Origin: Kutzneria buriramensis
Lineage (GTDB): Bacteria; Actinomycetota; Actinomycetes; Mycobacteriales; Pseudonocardiaceae
DNA: 64,000 nt
Reading direction: 5' to 3'
Assembly: GCF_043575855.1 (NCBI RefSeq)
Contig: NZ_CP144375.1
Coordinates: 1,054,001 to 1,118,000, forward strand
Every line of letters starts with the position of its first letter. Within the stretch, counting starts at the first letter, position 1. Positions 34,112-41,701 of the stretch are shown piece after piece. The position numbers were made by a program, and so were the translations under genes. The notes under the pieces were generated by a model. That model searched no databases. It was not told the DNA's origin and saw only the letters and a program-made list of their open reading frames with translations.

Positions 34112-34369
34112 ATGATCACGACAACCGCCAACGTCGCCATCGCCCGCGACGTGCTCCGCCGGCGGCGTCAACTCTGCGGCGAGACACAGGAGTCCCTCGC
34201 CGAGAAGGCGAACGTCACCTCCGGCTACATCAGCCACATCGAGATCGGTCGTCGCACGTTGGTCAGTCCGCCTGTGTTCGTCCGGATCTGCGAAGCCCTC
34301 GGGCTCATGAGCGCCACGGAGCGCGAGCAGCTGATCCGTACGGACGACGACACGGACGGCGACGCATGA
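34112..34369 (+). CDS. Small XRE-type HTH protein (Cro-like)
   Basis: An 85-residue protein that is almost entirely an HTH_3 domain (IARDVLRRRRQLCGETQESLAE; ANVTSGYISHIEIGRR). It starts the rightward early operon opposite the repressor, the position of Cro. It has no ribosome-binding site and may be read from a leaderless transcript. Its stop overlaps the next start (ATGA). It could alternatively be an activator or a weak directionality factor. Confidence 0.75.
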   Translation: MITTTANVAIARDVLRRRRQLCGETQESLAEKANVTSGYISHIEIGRRTLVSPPVFVRICEALGLMSATEREQLIRTDDDTDGDA

Positions 34370-34620
34370 CGCCGGAGCAGCGTCGGATGCGCGCCCAAGC
34401 CGGCGCCCACTCCATGTGGGCGAAAACCGGCGACCGGACCGAGCGCACCGCGATCGCGCGCAAGAAGTTCCTTGACCGGTTCGAGAAGCAGGTCGACCCC
34501 AACGGCGAGCTCACCCCCGCCGAGCGCGCCAAGCGCGCCGCCAGCGCCCGCCGGGCCTACTTCACGGGGTTGGCCCTCCGGTCGTCCGTCGCCCGCGCCG
34601 CCCGCAAGAAGCCCGCCTAG
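34366..34620 (+). CDS. Basic phage/integrative-element protein of unknown function
   Basis: An 84-residue, highly basic protein (Arg/Lys about one in four) with helical segments EQRRMRAQAGAHSMWAKTGDR and ERAKRAASARRAYFT, no Cys and no membrane segment. Proteins of this appearance are common beside small HTH genes in actinobacterial mobile elements. Its ATG at 34366 overlaps the preceding stop (ATGA), so it is translationally coupled. DNA or RNA binding is likely from the charge, but unproven. Confidence 0.7.
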   Translation: MTPEQRRMRAQAGAHSMWAKTGDRTERTAIARKKFLDRFEKQVDPNGELTPAERAKRAASARRAYFTGLALRSSVARAARKKPA

Positions 34621-34687
34621 CGCAAACAAGAGCGGGCCGCCCGGCAGCCACCGGACGACCCGCGTGACCACAGGAGTGCTGACCTCC

Positions 34688-34834
34688 GTGACCGATTCCC
34701 AGCCTACCGGCCGTCACCGGCGGCCCGAGAGCGACGAGACCGATGCCGAACGCACCCAGCGCCATCCGGCGCTGCAGCAGGTCGTCGACGACTGGCTCAC
34801 CGAGTGGCCGTCGACCGACCCCGACAGGTCGTAA
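34688..34834 (+). CDS. Small hypothetical protein
   Basis: A 48-residue polar protein (TDSQPTGRHRRPESDETD, ending in a short helix LQQVVDDWLTEWPST). It starts with GTG at 34688. GC-rich third codon positions support coding, but no family is recognised. A hairpin at 34859-34887 follows. Confidence 0.45.
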   Translation: MTDSQPTGRHRRPESDETDAERTQRHPALQQVVDDWLTEWPSTDPDRS

Positions 34835-34858
34835 CCCCTTCTCCCCCAACACAAAGCT

Positions 34859-34887
34859 GGACCGCCCGGCTCTCACCCGGGCGGTCC
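34859..34887. terminator. 11-bp perfect hairpin in the early region
   Basis: GGACCGCCCGG (34859-34869) pairs with CCGGGCGGTCC (34877-34887) around a 7-nt loop, 24 bp after the previous stop and 27 bp before the next start. It probably terminates or attenuates the immediate-early transcript. Confidence 0.7.
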
Positions 34888-34913
34888 ACGTGACCAACGA
34901 ATTCGAGGCTCCG

Positions 34914-35333
34914 ATGACCACTGCCCACCAGAGTACGAGATCGGCCCGTCCGCCACAGCCCCCGTCGATCACGGGCGTCGCGCGGGCCCGCCGGCCCGCA
35001 CGCCGGCTGTGCACCCGCTCGCGGCGGCCGCTGACGCCGGCAGGCGCGGCCGCGGTGCTGGCGCGCGCCCAGTTCGAGATCCACGACATCGCCGGCGAGG
35101 TGCTGCTGGCCCACCGCGAGCTCGCCGGCGGCGAGCACGTGACGGTGATCCTCACCCCGCGCCGCGCGCACCAGTACGTGATCCTGAACCTCCGCGACGG
35201 CGGCGTGCCGTTGCCGGCGATCGTCGAGACCGGACAGATGGTGGCCGGACAGTGGCGCTGGCACGACCAGGCCGCCGCGGTCCGTCGCGCGCTGACTGAG
35301 GTGCACCTGCGCCGGGTCGGCGGTGTGCGGTGA
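34914..35333 (+). CDS. Hypothetical early phage protein
   Basis: A 139-residue protein. The first 50 residues are basic and Pro-rich (RPPQPPSITGVARARRPARR). The remainder looks like a compact alpha/beta domain (FEIHDIAGEVLLAHRELAGG; HVTVILTPRRAHQYVILNL). No family is recognised. The ATG at 34914 has GAGG 5 nt upstream; a GTG at 34890 would add eight residues. It is first in a chain of overlapping genes. Confidence 0.6.
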   Translation: MTTAHQSTRSARPPQPPSITGVARARRPARRLCTRSRRPLTPAGAAAVLARAQFEIHDIAGEVLLAHRELAGGEHVTVILTPRRAHQYVILNLRDGGVPLPAIVETGQMVAGQWRWHDQAAAVRRALTEVHLRRVGGVR

Positions 35334-35587
35334 CCGGGCCGAACGGAGTGGTGCCGGCCGAGTTGCGCCACCGCCACCTTGAGTTGCTGGCCCGGCGCGC
35401 GTCGGCGGCCAGTGACACGGCGGTCGCGGAGATCGAGGACGAGATCGCCGTCGTGTGTGACCAGCTGGCCGATGCCCTGTACCCGCACGACGAGTTGCTG
35501 GGCGGATTGGCGTTGCACGCCGCCGAGTACTGGCGCGACCGGGCCGCCGAGACCCGCGGTCGCTTCGAGGCCGGTGGTGCGCAGTGA
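35330..35587 (+). CDS. Hypothetical early phage protein, helical
   Basis: An 85-residue acidic protein predicted to be almost wholly helical (ELRHRHLELLARRASAAS; VAEIEDEIAVVCDQLADAL). GTG at 35330 overlaps the previous stop (GTGA), and its own end overlaps the next start in the same way. Function is unknown; coupling implies stoichiometric synthesis with its neighbours. Confidence 0.6.
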   Translation: MTGPNGVVPAELRHRHLELLARRASAASDTAVAEIEDEIAVVCDQLADALYPHDELLGGLALHAAEYWRDRAAETRGRFEAGGAQ

Positions 35588-35967
35588 ACGCGGTGCTGTT
35601 GGAGAACCTGCTGTCGGTCATGGCGGCCCTGGAGGGACGCCGGACCGTGGGCCGCTTCGTGAGTCTGTCCGGAGCGGACGACGCGGTCAGCGCCCACCTG
35701 GTCCACGGTGAGGACTCCGCCGAACAGTTGCTGGCCTGGTTCTACCTGCTCGACGAGCCCCGGATCGCCCATCGCCCTTACGACGACTACGTGTCCGTGG
35801 ATGTGTGGGGTCGGTATCACGGTGTGCCCGTGCGGGCCTGGACGGCCTTCTACACGCCGGCCGAGCGGGAGTTGCTGACCGAGACCCCGGGCAACGTCGA
35901 GGCGCGGTTGTCGGTGCACCGGCTGCGGCGGCTGCAGATCTTGCAGCGGACGGGGGTGGCCGCGTGA
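35584..35967 (+). CDS. Hypothetical early phage protein
   Basis: A 127-residue alpha/beta protein (LVHGEDSAEQLLAWFYLLDE; DDYVSVDVWGRYHGVPVRAW) with a C-terminal Arg-rich helix. The pattern is soluble and compact, without recognisable motif. GTG at 35584 overlaps the previous stop. Next is a 27-residue membrane peptide, again by GTGA overlap. Confidence 0.6.
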   Translation: MNAVLLENLLSVMAALEGRRTVGRFVSLSGADDAVSAHLVHGEDSAEQLLAWFYLLDEPRIAHRPYDDYVSVDVWGRYHGVPVRAWTAFYTPAERELLTETPGNVEARLSVHRLRRLQILQRTGVAA

Positions 35968-36047
35968 AGCACCCGAATCGCGTGTTCGTGGGCCTGTACG
36001 CGGCGATGGTCGCGGTCGGCCTGCTGGTCGGGGCGGTGATCGGCTGA
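35964..36047 (+). CDS. 27-residue single-pass membrane peptide
   Basis: GTG 35964 overlaps the previous stop and the TGA ends where the next ATG begins (TGATG). The peptide has a basic start (KHPNR) and one hydrophobic segment, VFVGLYAAMVAVGLLVGAVIG. The tight coupling on both sides is the main support that it is translated. Role unknown. Confidence 0.55.
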   Translation: MKHPNRVFVGLYAAMVAVGLLVGAVIG

Positions 36048-36307
36048 TGGCCCTCATCGAGGAGAACGCGGAGCCGCCGGCCGTGTCGGTTCCGTTCGGG
36101 GTGGGCATGGCGGAGATCGCGCGGGCCGCCGCACGGTGCGGCCTGACGGTCGCGGCCGCCTGGCAGATGGTGACGGTGATCGGCGCGGCGAAGGCCGAAT
36201 CGTTGGCGATCGTGCGCGGCGAGCAACCGCTGACCGAGGGCGCGGTGAGCCGCGCGGCCGCCGCGCTGGCGGCCGAGGATCGGCTGATCGGGGGCGGTCG
36301 TGGCTGA
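36047..36307 (+). CDS. Hypothetical early phage protein, helical
   Basis: An 86-residue Ala-rich helical protein (GMAEIARAAARCGLTVAAAW; GAVSRAAAALAAEDRL). The CGLTVAAAWQMVT stretch could be a degenerate HTH, but this is weak. It shares one base with the preceding stop and overlaps the following GTG by 8 bp. Confidence 0.55.
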   Translation: MALIEENAEPPAVSVPFGVGMAEIARAAARCGLTVAAAWQMVTVIGAAKAESLAIVRGEQPLTEGAVSRAAAALAAEDRLIGGGRG

Positions 36308-36626
36308 CCGGGCATCCACTGTGGACGGCGTGCTGCACGCGGTGTTGAGCCTGGTCGCGTTCGCGGCGTGGCTGATCATCGCGTGCTGCGCGGTGGCCGC
36401 GCCGGCGTTCGCAATCCATGACCGGTTCGGGCCGATCGCCGGCGTGGTCACCGCGCAGGTGTGCGCGGCGTTGGTGGTCGCCGCGGCGATCACCTGGTGC
36501 GCGCGGCATCTGCGCACCGTGGCCGCGGCCACGCCGGCGTGCACGTGTCTGGACTCGCCGCGCCCGTGCCGCCTGCATCGCGCGCCCGAACTGGTCGGCC
36601 GGCACCGGCGGGAGGACGCGCCATGA
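36300..36626 (+). CDS. Two-helix membrane protein with Cys/His-rich tail
   Basis: A 108-residue protein with two hydrophobic helices (VLSLVAFAAWLIIACCAV and VTAQVCAALVVAAAIT). A cytoplasmic tail follows, rich in Cys, His and Arg (TPACTCLDSPRPCRLHRAPE). The tail might bind a metal. GTG 36300 lies inside the end of the previous gene. Function unknown. Confidence 0.6.
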   Translation: MADRASTVDGVLHAVLSLVAFAAWLIIACCAVAAPAFAIHDRFGPIAGVVTAQVCAALVVAAAITWCARHLRTVAAATPACTCLDSPRPCRLHRAPELVGRHRREDAP

Positions 36627-36799
36627 GCTGGCTGTACCTGTGGCTCGTGCGGCGCCTCAGCCACCGCCAGCCCGCGCCGCCGCCGGCGGTTCCCGCGCCG
36701 AGCCCGAGCCCCATCGCCACCGTCACCGAGTTGCACGGCCGCTGTTGCGTGTGCGGCCAGTCCCGATCCTCTTGCCCGCACTGGAGATCAGCATGTTGA
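36623..36799 (+). CDS. Short protein with CxxC and CPHW motifs
   Basis: A 58-residue protein. A Trp-rich N-terminus (MSWLYLWLVRRLSHR) precedes a Pro-rich linker and a probable zinc knuckle (RCCVCGQSRSSCPHW). It starts at ATG 36623, overlapping the previous stop (ATGA) and following GGAGG. Possibly a membrane-anchored zinc peptide; role unknown. Confidence 0.5.
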   Translation: MSWLYLWLVRRLSHRQPAPPPAVPAPSPSPIATVTELHGRCCVCGQSRSSCPHWRSAC

Positions 36800-37815
36800 C
36801 CGACCCGACCGTCCACACCGGACACGTGACCGCGGCGCCGCACCCGGAGGGCGAGGCCCTGCGCGTCGAACTGGAGCTGGCCGCCGAGCGGCTGCAGGCC
36901 GCGACGCGCGGCCTGATCGACGGCGGCCTGCTGCCCGCGCCGGCAGCGACCGCTAGCGACGTGTGGCACCGCGTCGCGCGCCGTGTGCACCAGGAGATGC
37001 ACCACGACCCGGGCGAGCCGTGCCAGCGGTGCGTGGATTGGACGCGCGCGGCGATGGCCGAGGTGCAGCCCGAGCTGGCGCAGCTGGCCGGCGACGTGCG
37101 GTGGTTGCGCAAGACCAAGCTGCAACTGACCCAGGCCATCGACCGGCTGGTGGCCGACCTGGCGGCCGCGCGCGCCCGGATCGCGGCGGTCCGCACCGCC
37201 ATGGCCGGCTTGGACAGCATGGCCGCGGTGCTGCGCGACGAGCGGATCGCCGATGCGACGCCGGACCAGCTCGGCGAGCTGGCCGAGCGTTTCATGCGGG
37301 AGCACGAGGCGATGCAGGCCGCGCTGGCCGACGACGCTGCGCCGGCGGAGATGGACGTGCCCGGCGAGGCGGCGGCGCTGCTGGACGTGCGGGTCATGCG
37401 CGCGGTGACCTCGCAGCGGGACCAGGCCGTCAACGACCTTGACCGGGTGACCGGCGAGCGGGACCGGCTGGTCAACGAGATGGAGCTGATGGCCGTCGAG
37501 GTGCGCCAGCTGCGCAACGTGAATGGGCTGTTGGAGCAGGCCCTCGACCACGTCGGCGAGGTGTTTCAGGCCAAGGACACCGGCAAGCACGGCTGGCGGT
37601 GTGTGATGTGCGACTGGCTCGGTAGCGGTTTGGACAGCGAGATGGCCGCCTATCAGGAGCTGACCCGGCACTGGTCCACCGTGGACCATGACGGCAGCTC
37701 CGCACGCGAGGAACTGGCAGCGCTGCAGGCCCGGGTGCAGGAGCTGCTGGGCCCGATCCGGCCCGAGCTCGCCGAAACGCCGGAGCAGCCGTCGGCCGAG
37801 GTGGTGGGGCTGTGA
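36793..37815 (+). CDS. Coiled-coil protein with two CxxC sites
   Basis: A 340-residue acidic protein. Residues 20-65 are helical, with EPCQRCVDW near 78. Residues 95-180 and 205-255 have heptad-like helices (RLVADLAAARARIAAVRTAM; RDQAVNDLDRVTGERDRLVN). A second CxxC lies in GWRCVMCDWLG near 275, followed by a His. The paired CxxC sites could bind one zinc. Long coiled-coil proteins occur in early regions of actinophages, but the function is unknown. ATG 36793 overlaps the previous gene by 7 bp. Confidence 0.65.
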   Translation: MLTDPTVHTGHVTAAPHPEGEALRVELELAAERLQAATRGLIDGGLLPAPAATASDVWHRVARRVHQEMHHDPGEPCQRCVDWTRAAMAEVQPELAQLAGDVRWLRKTKLQLTQAIDRLVADLAAARARIAAVRTAMAGLDSMAAVLRDERIADATPDQLGELAERFMREHEAMQAALADDAAPAEMDVPGEAAALLDVRVMRAVTSQRDQAVNDLDRVTGERDRLVNEMELMAVEVRQLRNVNGLLEQALDHVGEVFQAKDTGKHGWRCVMCDWLGSGLDSEMAAYQELTRHWSTVDHDGSSAREELAALQARVQELLGPIRPELAETPEQPSAEVVGL

Positions 37816-38180
37816 ACGAGCCGACGATGGACGCTCTTCAGCAGCGGGCCTCCCAGCTCGCCTCGCACGCCGGGAACCTGATCAGCCAGTGGCAGGCGCT
37901 GGCCACAGCGCTGGCCGAGCTGCACGAGCAGGTACCCACGCTCACGCTGATCGGGTTGCGCTACCTCGACGACACCGGCGAGACGTCCTATCTGGACCCG
38001 GTCGTCGGCGGCGCGTCGCCAAGCCGGATCACGCAGTGGCTCGGTCTCGCGCAGGCCGACGTCGACGCCATCGTCGCCGGCTACCAGCGAACACACGTGT
38101 CGGCCATGCGCCGCACCGCGGCCGCGCTGCGCGAGTGGCATACGACGGCGGCCGCCGTCGCCGACGAGCCGCTGTCCTGA
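37812..38180 (+). CDS. Hypothetical early phage protein
   Basis: A 122-residue protein, helical at both ends (QQRASQLASHAGNLISQWQA; SAMRRTAAALREWHTTAA) with a short central segment (LIGLRYLDDTGETSYLDPV). The central SPSRITQWLGLAQADVDAIV resembles an HTH, so DNA binding is possible. GTG 37812 overlaps the previous stop. The next gene is 66 bp downstream, a rare gap in this operon. Confidence 0.55.
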   Translation: MNEPTMDALQQRASQLASHAGNLISQWQALATALAELHEQVPTLTLIGLRYLDDTGETSYLDPVVGGASPSRITQWLGLAQADVDAIVAGYQRTHVSAMRRTAAALREWHTTAAAVADEPLS

Positions 38181-38246
38181 CCTGGTGGTCGGTGCCGACC
38201 TCTCCCGGCGGCACCGGCCACCACCCCCGATCCGGAGGTGACCACG

Positions 38247-38462
38247 ATGACCAGGCCCAAGCGCAAGGCCACGCCGCTGCCGGACGTGCATGGCCGCGGC
38301 TGTCCGCCGTGCGACGCCGCCCGCGAGGTCGTCGAGGCGTTGGCGGCGACGTGGGACCCGCTCGACAACTGGGCCGAGGTCGAGATCGAGGGCATCCCGG
38401 TCGAGCGGCACGCGGTGGCCACCGTCGCCGGCGTGCTGCACACCCACCTGCCCGTCACCTGA
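38247..38462 (+). CDS. Small hypothetical protein with CPPC motif
   Basis: A 71-residue protein. GCPPCDAAREVVEALAAT contains a CPPC pair like those of thiol-active or zinc sites. The rest forms a short beta segment (NWAEVEIEGIPVERHAVAT). ATG 38247 has GGAGG 8 nt upstream; the GTG at 38238 lies in the ribosome site itself. Function unknown. Confidence 0.55.
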   Translation: MTRPKRKATPLPDVHGRGCPPCDAAREVVEALAATWDPLDNWAEVEIEGIPVERHAVATVAGVLHTHLPVT

Positions 38463-38548
38463 AGCCGTAGCCGCAACCCAAGCCGGGCGGCCGGCGCCGC
38501 TGACCCCTGTCGCGGCACCGGCCGCCCATCCACATACCGGAGGTGATC

Positions 38549-38641
38549 ATGAGCCGTCCACTCGGGCCGGTCGCGCTCATCTCCTTAAGCGACAACCACG
38601 GCAGCACGCATCCCGTGCTGCTGCACCACCTGGGGGTGTGA
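38549..38641 (+). CDS. 30-residue small ORF with a strong ribosome-binding site
   Basis: ATG 38549 follows CCGGAGGTGATC, the same leader pattern as the gene before. The peptide reads MSRPLGPVALISLSDNHG and ends TGA one base before the TTG of the replication-type gene. It may be a leader peptide giving translational coupling to that TTG start. Coding evidence beyond the ribosome site is limited. Confidence 0.4.
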   Translation: MSRPLGPVALISLSDNHGSTHPVLLHHLGV

Positions 38642-38642
38642 C

Positions 38643-39719
38643 TTGCCATGGGGCAAGATCGACGACAAGGCCCGCGGCAACGCCAAGCTGCGCGCGATCG
38701 GCAAGAGTGCCCGCGGCGGCCTGTGGATGGTGTGGGCCTACTGCGCTGAGCAGCCCACCAACGGCTGGGTGCCCGACTGGGTCGTGCAGCAGGAGCTGAC
38801 CGCCGCCGAGCTCAAGCTGGTCACCACCGTCAAGGCCAACGGCCGCGCGCCGCTGGTGCACGTCTACGGCGACGGCTCGGACTGCGACTGCCTGATCGGC
38901 CACGAGTGGACCGAGGAGATGGGCGGCTACTGGGTCCACGACTGGCTGGTCCACAACCCGTCCAAGGGCGAGAACACCGTGCACCGCGCCAAGCGGCGCG
39001 AGCTGGGCGACCTCGACCTGCGCCACGCGGTCCGCCAGCGCGACGGCAACGCGTGCCGCTACTGCGGCATCGTCGTGCCCTGGCAGGACAAGAAGGGCCC
39101 GAGCCGGCTGTCCATCGACCACGTCGACCCGACGATCGCCGGCGGCGCGGCCAACCTCGTCGTCGCCTGCACCCCCTGCAACAGCGCCAAGAAGGACGCT
39201 CGCACGCCGGAGGCGGCTGGCCTGGCGCTGCTGCCCCCGCCGGTGCCCGGCAGCGTCCCGGAGAACGGGTGGGCCAAGGGCACCGACCCCGCCACGATCG
39301 CCCGCGAGTGGCCGCCGGATCACCCCGCGATCGCCGATCCGATCACGCCGATATCGCGCGATCCGATCGGCGATCCGATCTCCGATCCGACCGGTGATCC
39401 GAACGCGATCACCGACCGATCCGATCATGACCCCGCACCGGGGCGCAGCCATGCCGAAAACCGGCCCGACCAGCCAGATGCCACCAGCACGGCATCGGCC
39501 GATGCGACCGGAGCTGCCCTGCCTCCTGGGAGGGGAAGGGATGGGTCGGGGGGCCGCACATCACCTGATCTACGGGCAGGAGACGCCGGCCCAGCAGGAC
39601 GACGCCAGGTCATCGGACCAGCCACCACCCCCCGCACCGCGGCCAACCCGCCCACCTACCGCAAGTCCGCCACCAGCAACCCCCCGCCACCTGACCAGCC
39701 CCCGGAGGTGCCGCCGTGA
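38643..39719 (+). CDS. Replication-type phage protein with embedded HNH nuclease
   Basis: A 358-residue protein. Residues 1-110 match the opening of phage replisome-organiser proteins (MPWGKIDDKARGNAKLR; AEQPTNGWVPDWVV). Residues 125-195 are an HNH domain (HAVRQRDGNACRYCGIVVPW; SIDHVDPTIAGGAANLVVAC; CNSAKKDARTPEA), with CxxC pairs for structural zinc. Residues 225-358 are low-complexity Asp/Pro/Arg-rich sequence encoded over the 12-bp iterons. It starts with TTG at 38643, just after the small ORF. Probably a replication initiator or organiser; whether the HNH acts as origin nickase or is an inserted homing-type domain is open. Confidence 0.75.
   Translation: MPWGKIDDKARGNAKLRAIGKSARGGLWMVWAYCAEQPTNGWVPDWVVQQELTAAELKLVTTVKANGRAPLVHVYGDGSDCDCLIGHEWTEEMGGYWVHDWLVHNPSKGENTVHRAKRRELGDLDLRHAVRQRDGNACRYCGIVVPWQDKKGPSRLSIDHVDPTIAGGAANLVVACTPCNSAKKDARTPEAAGLALLPPPVPGSVPENGWAKGTDPATIAREWPPDHPAIADPITPISRDPIGDPISDPTGDPNAITDRSDHDPAPGRSHAENRPDQPDATSTASADATGAALPPGRGRDGSGGRTSPDLRAGDAGPAGRRQVIGPATTPRTAANPPTYRKSATSNPPPPDQPPEVPP
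39336..39426 (+). repeat. Iteron-like array: six GATCCGA copies, four at exact 12-bp spacing
   Basis: GATCCGA starts at 39336, 39360, 39372, 39384, 39396 and 39418. The middle four are exactly 12 bp apart and the first is 24 bp (two periods) before them. The array lies within the replication-type gene and encodes a DP-repeat segment (IGDPISDPTGDP). Intragenic iterons in an initiator gene are the arrangement of the lambda-type origin, so a phage replication origin is proposed. Confidence 0.6.
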
Positions 39720-40255
39720 CCCGCACCCAGCGCACCGAGCCCTCGCTGCAGTGGTGGATGGACCAGCAGCACGCCCTGACCGTGCCCTGCCCCGACCCCA
39801 CCTGCCGGCAGCCCGTCGGCGAGCCGTGCGTGCGGGCCGACGGCCAGCTGCTGACCGGCCCACCCGCCCACGGCAACCGCCTACGTGACGCCGACCGCGC
39901 GGCCGGCGTCCCCCACCCCGCACCGCCAGCACCAGCCCGGAAGGTCGTCGACGCGATGGAGCCCGAGCGGCTCGACCACCACCAGCGGCCGTGCAGCCAC
40001 TGCCGCGCGCCGATCCTGTGGGCCCGCACCGACGGCGACCGGCTCATGCCCGTCGACGCCGACCCGGTCGCCGACGGCAACGTGCTGCTGACCGTCGAGC
40101 GCGACCACCTGCGCGCCGGCGTGCTCGGCGTCAACCAGGCCGCCGGCGCCCGCGACCGCGGCCTGTCGCTGTACCGGCACCACAAGGTCTCGTGTCCGCA
40201 CGCGGACCGCTGGTGCCGTTCCCCGCGCACTACCCGAAGGAGCACACGGCGATGA
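39716..40255 (+). CDS. Zinc-finger-containing phage protein
   Basis: A 179-residue protein with two zinc-type modules: CPDPTCRQPVGEPC followed by a distal His (residues 24-55), and PCSHCRAPILWA (about 92-103), with a C-terminal SCPHADRWC. The first module resembles the small zinc-finger domain common in actinophage proteins. GTG 39716 overlaps the previous stop, and its end overlaps the next ATG. The basic C-terminus (RSPRTTRRSTRR) supports nucleic-acid contact. Confidence 0.6.
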   Translation: MTRTQRTEPSLQWWMDQQHALTVPCPDPTCRQPVGEPCVRADGQLLTGPPAHGNRLRDADRAAGVPHPAPPAPARKVVDAMEPERLDHHQRPCSHCRAPILWARTDGDRLMPVDADPVADGNVLLTVERDHLRAGVLGVNQAAGARDRGLSLYRHHKVSCPHADRWCRSPRTTRRSTRR

Positions 40256-40626
40256 CCCGACACCCCGCACCCCGGACCTTCCTCGACTGGGCCATGGACC
40301 AGGCGGCCGTTCGCTACGGCGACGCCGGCGTCTCGCGGTTCATCCCGCTGGTGCCGGCGCCCGGCGGCACGGTCATGCCGTGGCTGTCGGCGCCGCGGCA
40401 GATGGTCCGGACGCTGCCCGCCCGGCTCGACGTGGCCGTGGACGCGTTCGGCTACGACCACGCCGGCCAGCCGGCCGTGCTGGCGCCGGCGCGGCCGCTG
40501 GTGCGCATCACCGAGGCCCGTAAGGCCGATTTTCGGTCGTACCGCATGTTCTTCGGCCGGCGCTACGAATTCGCGTTGCATACCGCGGCCGCCGGCGCGC
40601 GCTGGACTCCGGCGAGGTGCCGATGA
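40252..40626 (+). CDS. Hypothetical early phage protein
   Basis: A 124-residue protein: TFLDWAMDQAAVRYGDAGVS, then an extended Pro-rich middle (VPAPGGTVMPWLSAPRQ) and a basic C-terminus (KADFRSYRMFFGRRYEF). No known domain. ATG 40252 has GAAGGAG 9 nt upstream and overlaps the previous stop; it also overlaps the next gene by ATGA. Confidence 0.55.
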   Translation: MTRHPAPRTFLDWAMDQAAVRYGDAGVSRFIPLVPAPGGTVMPWLSAPRQMVRTLPARLDVAVDAFGYDHAGQPAVLAPARPLVRITEARKADFRSYRMFFGRRYEFALHTAAAGARWTPARCR

Positions 40627-41021
40627 GCTGGTACGGGCGCACGTGCTCCGGCTGTGGCCGCAACGTGGCCGCACGCGAGCCGGAAGGCGTCGGCACAGTG
40701 CTGTGCACCACCTGCCACAAGGGGGATTTGCCGTTCACGGTCGTGCGGGCCGATCCCGAACCGCTGCTGCCCACGCCGGCCGCCGCCGGCGACCTGTACG
40801 AGCAGCTGGTGCACCTGGCCGAGATCCTGCACGTGTTCGACGCGCCGTACTTCGACCAGATCAAGCTGACCCAGCAGCAACTCGACGCCGTTCGTGCCCG
40901 CTTCCCACCCGAGTCGCCCAATCCGGAGCTCAACCCGGCGGCGTGGCTGACGGGCATCCCGATCGTGCTCGTCGACACCGTCGAGGAGTCCACACCATAC
41001 GAGCGCGGCTGGCTGCCATGA
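40623..41021 (+). CDS. Hypothetical protein with N-terminal zinc ribbon
   Basis: A 132-residue protein. CSGCGRNVAAREPEGVGTVLC plus the following CxxC-like TTCHKG form a four-cysteine zinc ribbon (about 7-35). The rest is helical (LYEQLVHLAEILHVFDAPYF) and acidic. ATG 40623 is preferred over GTG 40617 because of the ATGA overlap. Function unknown. Confidence 0.58.
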   Translation: MSWYGRTCSGCGRNVAAREPEGVGTVLCTTCHKGDLPFTVVRADPEPLLPTPAAAGDLYEQLVHLAEILHVFDAPYFDQIKLTQQQLDAVRARFPPESPNPELNPAAWLTGIPIVLVDTVEESTPYERGWLP

Positions 41022-41701
41022 GCCCGCTGTGCCTGATCTGCTCCACACCGGACCGGCAGCGCGCGGCCGAGCCCGAGATGAACATCTGCTTCCGCTGCCA
41101 CGGACGCATCCTCGGCCGGCTGTCCGATCTGGAGATCTGGCTGCCCACCCTGGACCCCACGCCGCAGGTGCGCGGGGATCACGTGCACTCGCCGGGCTAC
41201 ACCTCGCGGCCGCCGATCAACCTCGACGTGATCGCGGCGCTGGACTGGCGCACGGTTCCCACCGAGGAGGATCCGAACCGGTCGATCGCGGCCAGCGTGC
41301 ACGGCATCGCGCAGGCGGCCTGGGAGCAGCTTCGCTGGCCCAGCCAGCCGCCGGGCTGGTTTCACGGAGACGTCGCGTGGCTGCGCGAGTACCTGGTCGA
41401 GATCGCCGGCCTGGACGACATCGCCGAGATCGACGACGACCTGCGCGAGCTGCACGACCAGTTGCGCCGGCTCGTCGACGAGCAGCGCGAGCAGGTCGCC
41501 ACCTGCATCAACACCATCGACCTCGGCCGCACCACCCGCGGCTGCCGCGGCCGCGTCTACGAGTACCAGTGGATCGACCAGACGAACGGCGACTCGCACA
41601 CCGCGGCGCAGTGCAACGACTGCCGCCGGATCTACGTCGGGCTGGACCTGGTCCGGCTCTGGCGCTCCCAAACCCGACGCACAGAACGGAAATCCTCGTG
41701 A
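41018..41701 (+). CDS. Hypothetical protein with two Cys-rich metal sites
   Basis: A 227-residue protein. The first 35 residues hold LCLICSTPDRQRA and CFRCHGR, a likely zinc site. Residues 120-165 are coiled-coil-like (IAEIDDDLRELHDQLRRLVD) and the C-terminus has CRGRVYEYQWI and QCNDCRR, a second pair of Cys sites. Actinophage homologues with this architecture are common and uncharacterised. It overlaps both neighbours by 4 bp. Confidence 0.6.
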   Translation: MSPLCLICSTPDRQRAAEPEMNICFRCHGRILGRLSDLEIWLPTLDPTPQVRGDHVHSPGYTSRPPINLDVIAALDWRTVPTEEDPNRSIAASVHGIAQAAWEQLRWPSQPPGWFHGDVAWLREYLVEIAGLDDIAEIDDDLRELHDQLRRLVDEQREQVATCINTIDLGRTTRGCRGRVYEYQWIDQTNGDSHTAAQCNDCRRIYVGLDLVRLWRSQTRRTERKSS

